A DNA stretch of 38,887 nt, taken from the NCBI GenBank assembly GCA_049999725.1, contig JBNGIS010011932.1, forward strand, positions 1 to 38,887. The letters run 5' to 3'. The translations under genes and the position numbers were made by a program. The stretch comes from Haplomitrium mnioides. Lineage: Eukaryota; Marchantiophyta; Haplomitriopsida; Calobryales. This document shows positions 1 to 11,164 of the stretch, one piece after another. Within the stretch, counting starts at the first letter, position 1; every line of letters begins with the position of its first letter. Under the pieces are notes generated by a model. It was not told the DNA's origin and ran no database searches. It saw only the letters and a program-made list of their open reading frames with translations.

Positions 1-319
1 TGCCATTTCCAGCCTTTAGTGATTTCTGAACTTTTGTTCATTACATTTAATACCTCTAAATTGACTTGTTTCTATTATCTTGAGAATGACATCTCAAGGA
101 ATCGCTTCCCGCCCTCCTCAACCAATGATATATAGGTATTAAGATGTTGTCAAGGCTCTAGAGCCTAAAAAACTCGAGTGGCATTGGCTAGTAAATTACT
201 ATTCTTTAAAAGAACCCGATCAACATCTTTACCTTTTTGTCGATGAAGGTGAAATTTTCAATTTGGGTCTATTGATCCAAATTACCATGATCCAAGAGGG
301 AAGAAAAGCCAACATCAGG
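1..319. other. Left flanking sequence, not satellite
   Basis: No 104-bp periodicity and none of the satellite words occur here. Base composition is more balanced than in the array, with C-rich stretches such as 'cgcttcccgccctcctcaa' near 110. It ends in an assembly gap. I recognise no RNA gene or transposon end. The only notable content is an open frame from 143 to the gap, listed separately. This is probably the single-copy or dispersed-repeat neighbourhood of the array. Confidence 0.75.
143..319 (+). CDS. Possible protein-coding fragment, unrecognised, cut by gap
   Basis: There are 59 codons without a stop, directly preceded by an in-frame TAA at 140-142 and running into the N gap. The peptide looks protein-like, with stretches such as EWHWLVNYYSLKEPDQHLYL and FVDEGEIFNLGLLIQ mixing acidic, aromatic and aliphatic residues. 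There is no ATG near the left edge; the only internal Met is late. If real, it would be an internal exon or a decayed gene or retroelement fragment rather than a complete gene. I do not recognise the family. The opposite strand is also open from 319 down to 229 and, across the gap, from 492 down to 420 starting at an ATG at 490-492, so strand choice is uncertain. A frame of this length can arise by chance. Confidence 0.2.
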
Positions 320-419
320 NNNNNNNNNNNNNNNNNNNNNNNNNNNNNNNNNNNNNNNNNNNNNNNNNNNNNNNNNNNNNNNNNNNNNNNNNNNNNNNNN
401 NNNNNNNNNNNNNNNNNNN
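320..419. other. Assembly gap (100 N)
   Basis: Exactly 100 N. A round 100 is the usual placeholder for a gap of unknown size, so the distance between the left flank and the array, and any reading frame across it, should not be trusted. Confidence 0.97.
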
Positions 420-484
420 GTCGTAACTCGTAGGGAGTCCATGCAAGTATAGACACCCAAGGTCCAGCGACATTGGTTTTTTCA
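420..484. other. Non-repeat segment between gap and array
   Basis: These 65 bases do not align with the satellite monomer. The first satellite-like bases appear just after, at 'ccattgtc' followed by 'ttttcatatcaagagtacat'. The + strand has early stops in all frames. The minus strand is open from an ATG at 490-492 (peptide begins MAFEKTNVAGPWVSILAW), which overlaps the array edge by a few bases. I cannot assign a function. Its value is that it places the left array boundary in contiguous sequence rather than inside the gap. Confidence 0.6.
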
Positions 485-3000
485 AAGGCCATTGTCTTTT
501 TTTCATATCAAGAGTACATGTTTTGAAGATATGGGTGGTAATGTTCATACACGAACGGTAGTTTCTAGATGGAGTATGTTTGTGTACAAGAGTCAATGTT
601 TGATTTTCATATCAAGAGTATATGTTTTGAAGATAAAGAGGGTGATGTTCATACACGTATGGTAGTTTCTATATGGAGTATGATTGTGTACAAGGGTCAT
701 TGTTTGAATTTCATATGAAGAGTATATGTTTCAAGATAGAGATTATCATGTTCATACATGTATGGTAGTTTTTTGAAAGAGTATGTGTGTGTACAAGGGT
801 CATTGTTTGATATTCATATCAAGAGTACATGTTTTGCAGATATAGGTGGTGATGTTCCTACACGTATGGTAGTTTCTACATGGAGTATTAAGAGTACATG
901 TTTTGAAGATATAGGTGGTGATGTTCCTACACGTATGGTAGTTTCTACATGGAGTATGATTGTGTACAAGGGTCATTGTTTGATATTCATATCAAGAGTA
1001 CATGTTTTGAAGATATAGGTGGTGATGTTCATACACGTATGGTAGTTTCTAAATGGATTTTGTTTGTTCATACACGTATGATAGTTTCTAAATGGAATTT
1101 GTTTGTGTATTAAGGGTAGTTGTTTAATTTTCATATCAAGAGTGAATGTTTTAAAGATATATAGGGTGATGTTCATACACGTATGGCAATTTATAGATGG
1201 AGTATGATTGTGCATTAAGGTTATTGTTTGAATTTCATATCAAGAGTATTGTTTGAATTTCATATCAAGAGTATGTGTTTGAAGATATAGATAGTGATGT
1301 TCATACATGTATGTTTTTTTCTAGCTGAAGTATGTTTGTGTATATAGTTCATTGCTTGATTTTCATATCAACAGTATTTTTTTTAAGACAAAGGTGGTGA
1401 TGTTCATATACATATTGTAGCCTCTGCATGGAGTATGTTTGTGTATGATGGTCATTGTTTGATTTTCATATCAATAGTATATGTTTTGAAGATGTAGGTG
1501 GTGATGCTCATACACGTATAGTAGTTTCTAGATGGAGCAAGTTTGTGCATGAGGGTAATTGTTTGATTTTCATATCAAGAGTATATGTTTTGAACATTTT
1601 GAACATATAAGTGGTGGTGTTCATACACATCCCGTAGTTTCTAAATGGAGTATGATTGTGTATATGGAGTATGATTGTGTATAAAAGTCATTGTTTGAAT
1701 TTTATACCAAGAATATATATTCTAAAGTTATAGGTGGTGATGCTCATACATGTATAGTATTTTCTAGATGGAGTATGTGTGTATATAAATGTTGTTGTTT
1801 GATTTTCATATAAGAGTATATGTTTTGAAGATATATGTAGTGATATTCATACACGTATGGTAGTTTCTAGTATAAGGGTCATTGTTTAAATTTCCTATCA
1901 AGAGTGTATTGTTTAAATTTCATATCAAGAGTGTTTGTTTGAAAATATAGGTGGTGATGTTCATACATGTATGGTAGTTTCTATATGTAGCATGTGTGTG
2001 CATAAGGGTCATTGTTTGATATTTGTATCAAGAGTAAAAATTTTAAAGATATAAGTGGTTATGTTCATACACTTATGGTATTTTCTAGATGGAGTGTGTT
2101 TGTGTATAAAGGTGATTGTTTGAATTTCATACCAAGAGTATATGTTTGAAGATATAGGTGGTGATGTTCATACACGTATGGTAGCTTTTGGATGGAGCAT
2201 GTTTGTGTATTAGTGTCATTGTGTTTGATTTTCATATCAAGAGAATATGTTTTGAAGATAAAGGTGGTGATGCTCATACATGTGTGGTAGTTTCTAGATA
2301 GAGTATGTCTATATACAAGGGTCATTGTTTGATTTTTATATCAAGAGCATATGTTTTGAAGATATAAGTGGTGATGTTCATACACGTTCTGTAGTTTCTA
2401 GATAGAGTATAACTGTGTAAAAGGGTCATTGTTTGATTTTCATATCAAGAAAATATGTTTTGAAGTTATATGTGGTGATGTTCATATATGTATGGTAGTT
2501 TTTAAATGAACTATATCTCTATATAATGGTCATTGTTTGATTTTCATATCAAGAGTGTATGTTTTTAAGATGTAGGTTGTGATGTTCATAGATGCATGGT
2601 AGTTTCTAGATGGACTATATTTGTGTACAAAAGTCGTGGTTTGAAATTCAGATTAAGAGTATAAGTTTTAAGGATACATGTTGTGATGTTCATACATGTT
2701 TGGAAGTTTTTAGATCGAGTATGTCAATGTATAAGTGTCATTGTTTGAGTTTCATATCAAGAGTATATGTTTGAAGATATAGCTTGTGATGTTCATACAC
2801 GTATAGTAACTTCTTGATGGTGTGTGTCTGTGTATAAGTGTCATTGTTTGAGTTTCATATTAAGAGTTTGAGTTTCATATCAAGAGCGTATGCTTTGAAG
2901 ATAAAGGTGGTGATGTTCATACACATATGGTAGTTTCTAAATGGAGTATGTGTGTGTACAAAGGTCATTTTTTTTTCATATCAAGAGTACATATTTTGAA

Positions 3001-3160
3001 GATGTAGGTGGTGATGTTCGTACACACGGAGTAGTTTCTAGATGAAGCACCTTTAAGTACAAGGGTCATTTTCTGATTTTCATGTCAAGAGTAAATGGTT
3101 TGAGGATAAAGGTGGTGTTGTTCATACACGTTTGGTAGTTTCTAGATGGAGTATGATTGT
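3001..3160. repeat. Segmental copy within A, partner at 5481-5640
   Basis: Two stretches 2480 bp apart share private variants not seen in other monomers: 'acacacggagtagtttctag', 'cctttaagtacaaggg' and 'gtaaatggtttgaggataaa', in the same order. The copy at 5481 continues into 'aaaagaggtattgtttgat', a variant also found at 3362 and 3759, so several A segments have been shuffled together. Confidence 0.8.
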
Positions 3161-3365
3161 GTAAAGGGTCATTGTTGATTTTCATAGCAAGTATATATCT
3201 TTTGAAGATGTAGGTGGTGATGTTCATACACGTATGCTTGTTTCTACATGGAGTATGTGTGTGGATAAAGGTAATTAATTTATTTTCATATCAAGAGTTT
3301 ATGTTTTGAAGCGGTCATGTTTATACACAAATGGTAGTTTCTAGATGGAGTATGTCTGTGTAAAA

Positions 3366-4015
3366 GAGGTATTGTTTGATTCTCAATTCAAGAGTATATG
3401 ATTTGAAGATATAGGTGGTCATGTTCATAGGAATTTGGTGGTTTCTAGATGTAGTGTGTTTGTGTATAAGGGTTATTGTTTGATTTATATATCTAGAGTA
3501 TATGTCTTGAAGATATAGTTGGTGATGTACATACACGTATGGTAGTTTCTATATGGAGTTTCTATGTGTACAAGGGTCATTGTTCAATTTTCATATCAAG
3601 AGTCCACGTTTTGAAGATACTTATAGTAGTTTCTAGATGGAGTATGATTGTGTTCAATGGCATTGTTTGATTTTAGTATCAGGAGTATATGTTTCGAAGA
3701 TGTAGCTGGTGATTTTCATACTCGTTCGGTAGTTTCTAGATGGAGTATGTATGTGTACAAGAGGTATTGTTTGATTCTCAATTCAAGAGTATATGATTTG
3801 AAGATATAGTTGGTAATGTTCATAGTAATTTGGTGGCTTCTAGATGTAGTATGTATAAGGGTTATTGTTTGATTTAAATGTCAAGAGTATATGTCTTGAA
3901 GATATAGTTGGTGATGTACATACACGTATGGTAGTTTCTAGATGGAGTTCTTAGGTGTACAAGGGTCATTGTTCGATTTTCATATCAAGAGTACACGTTC
4001 ATATCAAGAGTACAC
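3366..4015. repeat. About 395-bp tandem higher-order duplication in A
   Basis: The run beginning 'gaggtattgtttgattctc' at 3366 recurs at 3761. Both copies share the private words 'caattcaagagtatatgat', 'gatgtacatacacgtatgg' and 'atatgtcttgaagatatag'. The offset of 395 is about four monomers minus a small deletion near 3855-3865. Confidence 0.8.
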
Positions 4016-4510
4016 GTTTTGAAGATATAGGTGGTGATGTTCGTACACGTATAGTAGTTTCTAGTTTGAGTATGTCTTTGTTAAAGGGTCATTGTTTGAT
4101 TTTAATATAAGGAGCATATGTTTTGAAGATGTAGCTCGTGATATTCATACTCATTCATAGTTTGTAAATGAGGTATATATGTGTTGAACGATATGGTTTG
4201 ATTTTCATATCAAGAGTATATGTTTCAATGATATAGGTGGTGATGTTCATACACGTATTGTAGTTTCTAGATGGAGCCTGTATATAAGGGTCATTGTCTT
4301 TTTAGTAGTTTCTAGATGGAGCCTGTATATATAAGGGTCATTGTCTTTTTATCATTTCAAGAGTATATGTTTTGAAGATATAGATGGTGATATTCATACA
4401 CATATGGTAGTTTCTAGATGGAGTATGTCTGTGTAAAAGGGTCAATGTTTGACTTTCATATCAAGAGTGTATGTTTTGAAGATTAGATGGTAATGTTCAT
4501 ACACTTATGG

Positions 4511-4960
4511 TAGTTTCAAGATGGAGTATGTGTGTGTAAGTATCATTGTTTTATTTTCATATCAAGAGTATACGTGTTTACGATATGACCGGTGATGTTT
4601 ATGCACACTAGATAGTTTCTCTATGGAGTATGTCTATGTATAATGGTTATGATATGTGTATAATGGTCATTGTTTGATATTCATATCAAGAGTATATGTT
4701 TTAAGATATAGGTGGCAATATATATACACGTATGGTAGTTTCATGATGGAGTATGTGTGTGTAAGTATCATTGTTTTATTTTCATATCAAGAGTATACGT
4801 GTTTACGATATGACCGGTGATGTTTATGTACACTAGATAGTTTCTCTATGGAATATGTCTGTGTATAATGGTTATGATATGTGTAATGGTCATTGTTTGA
4901 TATTCATATCAAGAGTATATGTTTTAAGATATAGGTAGCAATATAGATACACGTATGGTA
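4511..4960. repeat. 225-bp tandem dimer duplication in A
   Basis: Copies start at 4511 and 4736. Both contain the unusual stretch 'acgtgtttacgatatgaccg', then 'cactagatagtttctctatg' and 'aatggttatgatatgtgta'. These words are absent elsewhere in the window. The close match of such odd sequence shows a recent two-monomer duplication. Confidence 0.85.
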
Positions 4961-6860
4961 GATTCTAGATGGAGTTTGTCTGTATACAAGGGTTGATGTT
5001 TGATCTTCATATCAAGAGTAGACGTTTTGAAGATATAGATTGTGATGTTCATACACGTATAATAGTTTCTAGATAGAGTCTGTATGCGTATAAAGGTCAT
5101 TGTTTGATTTTATTTCAAGAGTATATGTTTTGAAGATATAGCTGGTGGTTTTTAGATGGAGTATGTATATGTATAAGGGTCATTGTTTGATTTTTTAGAT
5201 GGAGTATGCATATGTATAAGGGTCATTGTTTGATTTTCATATCAAGAGTATCTATATCAAGAGTATCTGTTTTGAAGATATAGATGGTGATGTTCATACT
5301 TATATGTAAGTTTCTACATGGAGTATGTGTGTATAAAGGCTATTTTTTTTTTCACATTAAGAGTACATGTTTTGAAGATATAGGTAGTGATGTTCATACA
5401 TGCATTGTAGTTTCTAGATGCATTATTTTTGTGTATAAGAGTCATTGTTTGATTTCCATATAAATAGTGTATGTTTTGAAGATGTAGGTGGTGATGTTCA
5501 TACACACGGAGTAGTTTCTAGATGAAGTACCTTTAAGTACAAGGGTTCTTTTTGATTTATATGTCAAGAGTAAATGGTTTGAGGATAAAGGTGGTGTTGT
5601 TCATACATGTTTGGTAGTTTCTAGATGGAGTATTTATGTGTAAAAGAGGTATTGTTTGATTTTCAATTCAAGAGTATATGATTTGAAGATATAGATGGTG
5701 ATGTTCATACATGTATGGCATTTTTAAGATCGAGTGTGTGTGTGTGTATATAAGGGTGATTGTTTATTTTTTCATATCAAAAGTACGTGTTTTAAAGATG
5801 TCGTGATGTTCATACACGCATGGTAGTTTCTAGATGTAGTATGTTTGTGTATAGCAGTCATTGTTTTGTTTTGTCATATGAAGAGTATTTTTTTTTAAGA
5901 TATAGGTGGTCATGTTCATACACACATTATAGTTTCTAGATGGAGTATGTAGGTGCATAAGGGTTATTTTTCGATTTTAATGTCAATAGTATATGTTTTG
6001 ATGATATAGGTGGTGATGATTATACACGTTCAGTAGTTTGTAGATAAAGTATGATTGTGTATTAGGGTCATTGTTTGATTTTCATATCAAGAGTATATGT
6101 TTTCATGATGTAGGCCGTGATGTTCATACACGTATGCTAGTTTCTACATGGAGATGGAGTATGTCTTTGGATAAGAGTTATTGTTTGATTTTCATATCAA
6201 GAGTATATGTTTTAAAGATATAGAGAGTGATGTTCATACACGTATGGTAGTTTCTAGATGGAGCTTATATGTGTAGAAATGTGAATGTTTGATTCTCATA
6301 TCAAAAACATTTGTTTTAAGAAAATATAAGATGATAATCATACATGTATGGTAGCTTCTAGATGGAGTGTGATTGTGTATAATGGTTATTGTTTGAATTT
6401 CATATCAATGGTATATGATATAAAGATATAGGTGGTAATGTTCATAGACGTGTGATAGTTTCTAGATGGAGTATGTTTGTGCATATGGGTCATTGCTTGA
6501 TTTTCATATCAATGGTATATGACCTAAAGATATAGGTGGTAATGTTCATAGACGTGTCGCAACTTCTAGATGAAGTCTATTTGTGTATGAGGTTCATTGC
6601 TTGATTTTCATATCAATGGTATATGATTTAAAGATGTAGGTGGTAATGTTCATGGACGTGTGGTAGTCTCTAGATGGAGTATGTTTGTGTATAAGAATCA
6701 TTGCTTAATTTTTATATTAATGGAATATCATCTAAAGATATAGGTGGTAATGTTCATGGACGTGTGGTAGTTTCTAGATGGAGTATGTTTGTGTATAAGG
6801 GTTAAGGTTTGGTTTTCATATCAATGGTATATGATGTAAAGGTATAGGTGGCAATGTTCA

Positions 6861-6932
6861 TTGATGTGTGATAGCTTCTAGATGGAGTATGTTTCATCGA
6901 CGTGTGATAGCTTCTAGATGGAGTATGTTTGT
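6861..6932. repeat. 36-bp partial-monomer tandem duplication
   Basis: The segment with 'gtgtgatagcttctagatgg' occurs at about 6866 and again 36 bp downstream, joined by 'gtttcatcgacg'. This is a sub-monomer duplication that shifts the local register of the array. Confidence 0.8.
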
Positions 6933-7093
6933 GTCTAAGGGTTATTGTTTGATTTTCATATCAAATGTATATGATCTTAAAATATAGGTAGCAATGTTCA
7001 TATATGTGTGGTAGTTTCTACATTGAGTATGTTTGTGTGTAAGGGTCATTGTTTGATTTTCATATCAATAGTATATAATCTAAAGATATACGT

Positions 7094-7187
7094 GGTAATG
7101 TTCATCAATGTGTGGTAGTTTCTAGATGGAGTATGTTTGTGGTAATGTTCATCAATGTGTGGTAGTTTCTAGATGGAGTATGTTTGT
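7094..7187. repeat. Exact 47-bp partial-monomer tandem duplication
   Basis: Bases 7094-7140 and 7141-7187 read as identical, starting 'ggtaatgttcatcaatgtgt' and ending 'gtatgtttgt'. Because surrounding monomers differ at many sites, perfect identity marks one of the youngest events in B1. An assembly artefact is possible but would need reads to show. Confidence 0.85.
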
Positions 7188-8259
7188 GTTTAAGGGTCAT
7201 TGTTTGATTTTCATGTCAATGGTATTTGATGTAACGATATAGGTGGTAACTTCCATGGATGTGTGCTAGTATCCAGATGGAGTGTGTTTCTGTATTAAGG
7301 TCATTGTTCGATTTTCATATCAATGGCATATGATCTAAAGATAAATATCACAATGTTCATTAACGTAAGGTAGTTTCTAGATGAAGTATGTTTGTGTATA
7401 AGAGTCATTGTTTGGTTTTCATATCAATGGTATATGATCTAAAGACAAAGGTGGTAATGTTCATGGATGTGTGATAGTTTCTAGATGGAGTATGTTTGTG
7501 TATAAGGGTCACTGTTTCGTTTTCATGTCAATGGTATATGATCCAAAGATATAGGTGGTAATGTTCACGGACGTGTGGTAGTGTCTAGATGGAGTATGTT
7601 TGTGTGTAAGGGACATTGTTTGACTTTCATATCAATGGTATATTATCCAAAGATATAGGTGGTAATAATCATGGATGTGTGGTAGTTTCTAGATGGAGTA
7701 TGTTTGTGAATAAGGGTCATTGCTTGGCTTTCATGTGAAGGGTATATGATCTAAAGATATAGGTGGTAATGTTCATAGATGTGTGGTAGTTTCTAAATGG
7801 AGTATGTTTTTCATATCAATGGTATATGATGTAAAGATATAGGTGGTAATATTCATGGACGAGTGTGGTAGTTTCTAGATGGAGTATGTTTGAGTATAAT
7901 GTTCATTGTTTGGTTTTCATTTCAACAGTATATGATGTAAAGATATAGGTGGTAATGTTCATAGACGTGTGGTAGTTTCTAGATGGAGTATGTTTGTGTA
8001 AAAGGTTCATTGTTTGGTTTTCATATCAATGGTGTATGATGTAAGGATATAGGTGGTAATGTTCATAGATGTTAGATAGTTTCTAGATGGAGTATGTTTG
8101 TGTATGAGGGTCCTTGTTTGGTTTTCATATCAATCGCATATGATGTAAAGATGTAGGTGGCAATGTTTAAGGATGTGTGGTGGCTTCTAGATGGAGTATG
8201 TTCGTGTAAATGGGTCATTGTTTGATCTTCATGTGAATGGTATATGATGTAGAGAAATT

Positions 8260-9340
8260 ACTGGTAATGTTCATGGACGTGTGGTAGTTTCTAGATGCAG
8301 TATGTTTGTTTACAAGGGTCATTTTTTGGTTTTCATATCAATAATATATGATCTAAAGATGTACGTGGTAGCGTTCATGTGCGTGTGGTAGTTTCTAGAT
8401 GGAGCTTGTTTGTCTATAACGGTCATTGTTTGCTTTTCATATCAATGGTATATAATGTGAAGATATAGGTGGTTATTTTCATGGACGAGTGTTGTAGTTT
8501 CTAGATGGAGTTTGTTTGAGTATAAGAGTCATTGTTTGGTTTTCATATCAATGGTATATGATGAAAAGATATAGGTAGTAATGTTCATGGACGTGTGGTA
8601 GTTTGTTTTTCTAGATGGAGTATTTTTGTGTACAAGGGTCATTGTTTGGTTTTCATATCAATGGTATATAATGTAAAGATATAGGTGGCAATCTTCATGG
8701 ACATGTGGTAGTTTCTAGATGGAGTATATTTGTGTGTAAGGTTCATTGTTTGGTTTTCATTTCAGTGGTATATGATGTAAAGATATAAGTGGTATTGTTC
8801 ATGGCCGTGTGGTAGTTTCTAGATGGAGTATGTTTGTGTAAGAGGTTCATTGTTTGGTTTTCATGTCAATGGTGCATGACGTAAAGATATAGGTGGTAAT
8901 GTTCATGGACATGTGGTAGTTTCTAGATGGAGTATATTTGTGTACAAGGGCCATTGTTTGGTTATCATGTCAATGGTATATGATGTAACGACATAGGTGG
9001 TAATGTTCATGGCTGTGTAGTAGCTTCTAGATAGAGTATGCTTGTGTAAAAGGTTCATTGTTTGGTTTTCATGTCAATGGTATATGACCTAAACATATAG
9101 GTGGCAATGTTCATGGACGTGTGGTAGTTTCTAAATGGAGTATGTTTGTGTATAAGAGTCATAGTTTCATTTTCATATCAATGGTATATGATGTAAATAT
9201 ATAGGTGGTTATGTTCATGGACGTGTGGTAGTTTTAAATAGAGTATGTTTGTGTGTAAGGTTTATTGTTTGGTTTTCATATCATTGGTGTATGATGTAAG
9301 GATATTGGTGATAATGTTCATGGACGTGTGGAAGTCTCTA
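8260..9340. repeat. Higher-order unit in B1, copy 1 (partner 10071-11151)
   Basis: Offset 1811 bp. Private variants recur in order: 'ctataacggtcatt' at about 8414 and its relative at about 10302; 'gtttgtttttctag' at 8601 and 10412; 'atggccgtgtg' at 8801 and 10612; 'agttttaaatagagtatg' at 9230 and its relative at 11041; and 'gtgtggaagt' at about 9326 and 11137. A second, 1150-bp relationship (8484 to 9634 and 8601 to 9751) shows an 11-monomer unit overlapping this one. Confidence 0.8.
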
Positions 9341-10070
9341 GATGGATTATGTTTGTGTATAAGGGTCATTGTTTGGTGGTCATATCAACATTATAGTATC
9401 TAAACATATAGGTGGTAATGTTCATGGACGTGTGGTAGTTCTAGATGGAGTACATTTGTGTATAAGGGTCATTGTTTGGTTTTTATATCAATGGTATATG
9501 ATGTAAGAATATAGATGGTAATCTTCTTCTACGTGTGGTAGTGTCTAGATGGAGGATGTTTGTGTATAAGGCTCATTAATCGGTTTTCATATCAATGGTA
9601 TATGATGTAAAGATATAGTTGGTAATATTCATGGACAAGTGTGGTAGTTTCTAGATGGAGTATGTTTGAGTGTAAGGGTCATTGTTTGGTTTTCATATGA
9701 ATGGTATATGATCTAAAGATATAGATGGTAATGCTCATGGACATGTGGTAGTTGTCTTTTCTACATGGAGTATGTTTGTGTATAAGGGTCATTGTTTGGT
9801 TTTCATATCAATGGTATATGATGTAAAAATATATGTGGTAATGTTCATGGATGCGTGGTAGTTTCAGAATGGAGTATGTTTGTGTATAAGGATCATTTTT
9901 TGGTTTCCATGTCAGTGGTATATGATGTAAAGATATAGGTGGTAATATTCATGAACGAGTGTGTTGGTTTCTAGATGGAGTATGTTTTTGTATAAAGGTC
10001 ATTGTTTGGTTTTCATATCATTGGTATATGATCTAAAGATATAGGTGGTAATGTTTATGGATGTGTGTTA

Positions 10071-11151
10071 GTTTCTAGATGGAGTATATTTGTCTACAAC
10101 AATTATTGTTTGGTTTGAATATCAATGGTATAAGATCTAAAGATATAGGGCGTAATGTTCATGGAGGTGTTGTAGTTTCTAGATGGAGTGTGTTTGTGTA
10201 CAAGGGTCATTTTTGGTTTTCATATCAATGGTATATGATCTAAACATGTACCTGGTAACATTCATGGACGTGTGGTAGTTTCTAGATGGAGCATGTTTGT
10301 GTATAACGATCATTGTTTGGTTTTCACATCAATGGTATATGATGTAAAGATATAGATGGTTATATTCATTGATGTAAAGATATTGGTGGTAATGCTCATG
10401 GATGTGTGGTAGTTTGTTTTTCTAGATGGAGTATGTTTGTGTACAAGGGTCATTGTTTGGTTTTCATATCAATGGTATATAATGTGAAGATGTAGGTGGC
10501 AATCTCCATGGACATGTGGTAGTTTCTAGGTGGAGTCTGTTTGTGTATAAGGTTCATTGTTTGGTTTTCATTTCAATGGTATATTATGTAAAGATATAGG
10601 TGGTAATGTTCATGGCCGTGTGATAGTTTCTATATGAAGTATGTTTGTGTAAGAGGTTCATTGTCTGGTTTTCATATCAATAGTACATGACGTAAAGATA
10701 TAGGTGGTAATGTTCATGGATGTGTGGTAGTTTCTAAATGGAGTATGTTTGTGTACAAGTGCCATTGTTTGGTTTTCATATCAATGGTATATGATGTAAA
10801 GACATAAGTTGTAATATTCATAGACATGTGGTAGCTTCTTGATGGAGTATGATTGTGTGAAAGGTTCATTGTTTGGTTTTCATGTCAGTGGTCTATAATC
10901 TAAACATATAGGTGGTAATGTTTATGGACGTGTAGTAGTTTTTAGATGAAGTATGTTTGTGTATAAGAGTTATTATTTCGTTTTCATATCAATAGTATAT
11001 GATGTAAGGATATAGGTGGTTATGCTCATGGACGTGTGGTAGTTTTAGATAAAGTATGTTTGTGTGTAAGGTTCATTGTTTGGTTTTCATATTATTGGTA
11101 TATGATGTTAAGATATAGGTGATAATTTTCATGGACGTGTGGAAGTTTCTA
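10071..11151. repeat. Higher-order unit in B1, copy 2 (partner 8260-9340)
   Basis: This is the second copy of the 1811-bp-offset unit described at 8260. It also carries a short local duplication of 'gatgtaaagatat' at 10341 and 10371, 30 bp apart. It ends in a truncated monomer near 11150 ('ggagttcattgttatg'), which coincides closely with the entry into the C block. Confidence 0.78.
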
Positions 11152-11164
11152 GATGGAGTTCATT

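Larger units (their letters stand above)
485..6395. repeat. Satellite subfamily A block (diverged, edge)
   Basis: Diagnostic words are 'atcaagagtatatg', 'ttttgaagatatag', 'gtgatgttcatacacg' and 'gtatggtagtttctag'. A representative monomer is 2289-2392. Neighbouring copies differ more than in the other blocks, and many monomers are interrupted by short tandem partial duplications, for example around 880-960, 1223-1272, 1655-1680, 2855-2885, 3981-4018, 4261-4350, 5151-5236 and 5239-5265. The change to 'tcaatggtatatgat' is at about 6395. High divergence and broken register fit an older array edge no longer homogenised with the core. Confidence 0.9.

Noticed and set aside
758-1018. Plus-strand open frame of 86 codons
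   Set aside because: It lies wholly within family A monomers and repeats the same peptide because of a short-monomer duplication; adjacent monomers have stops in the same frame.
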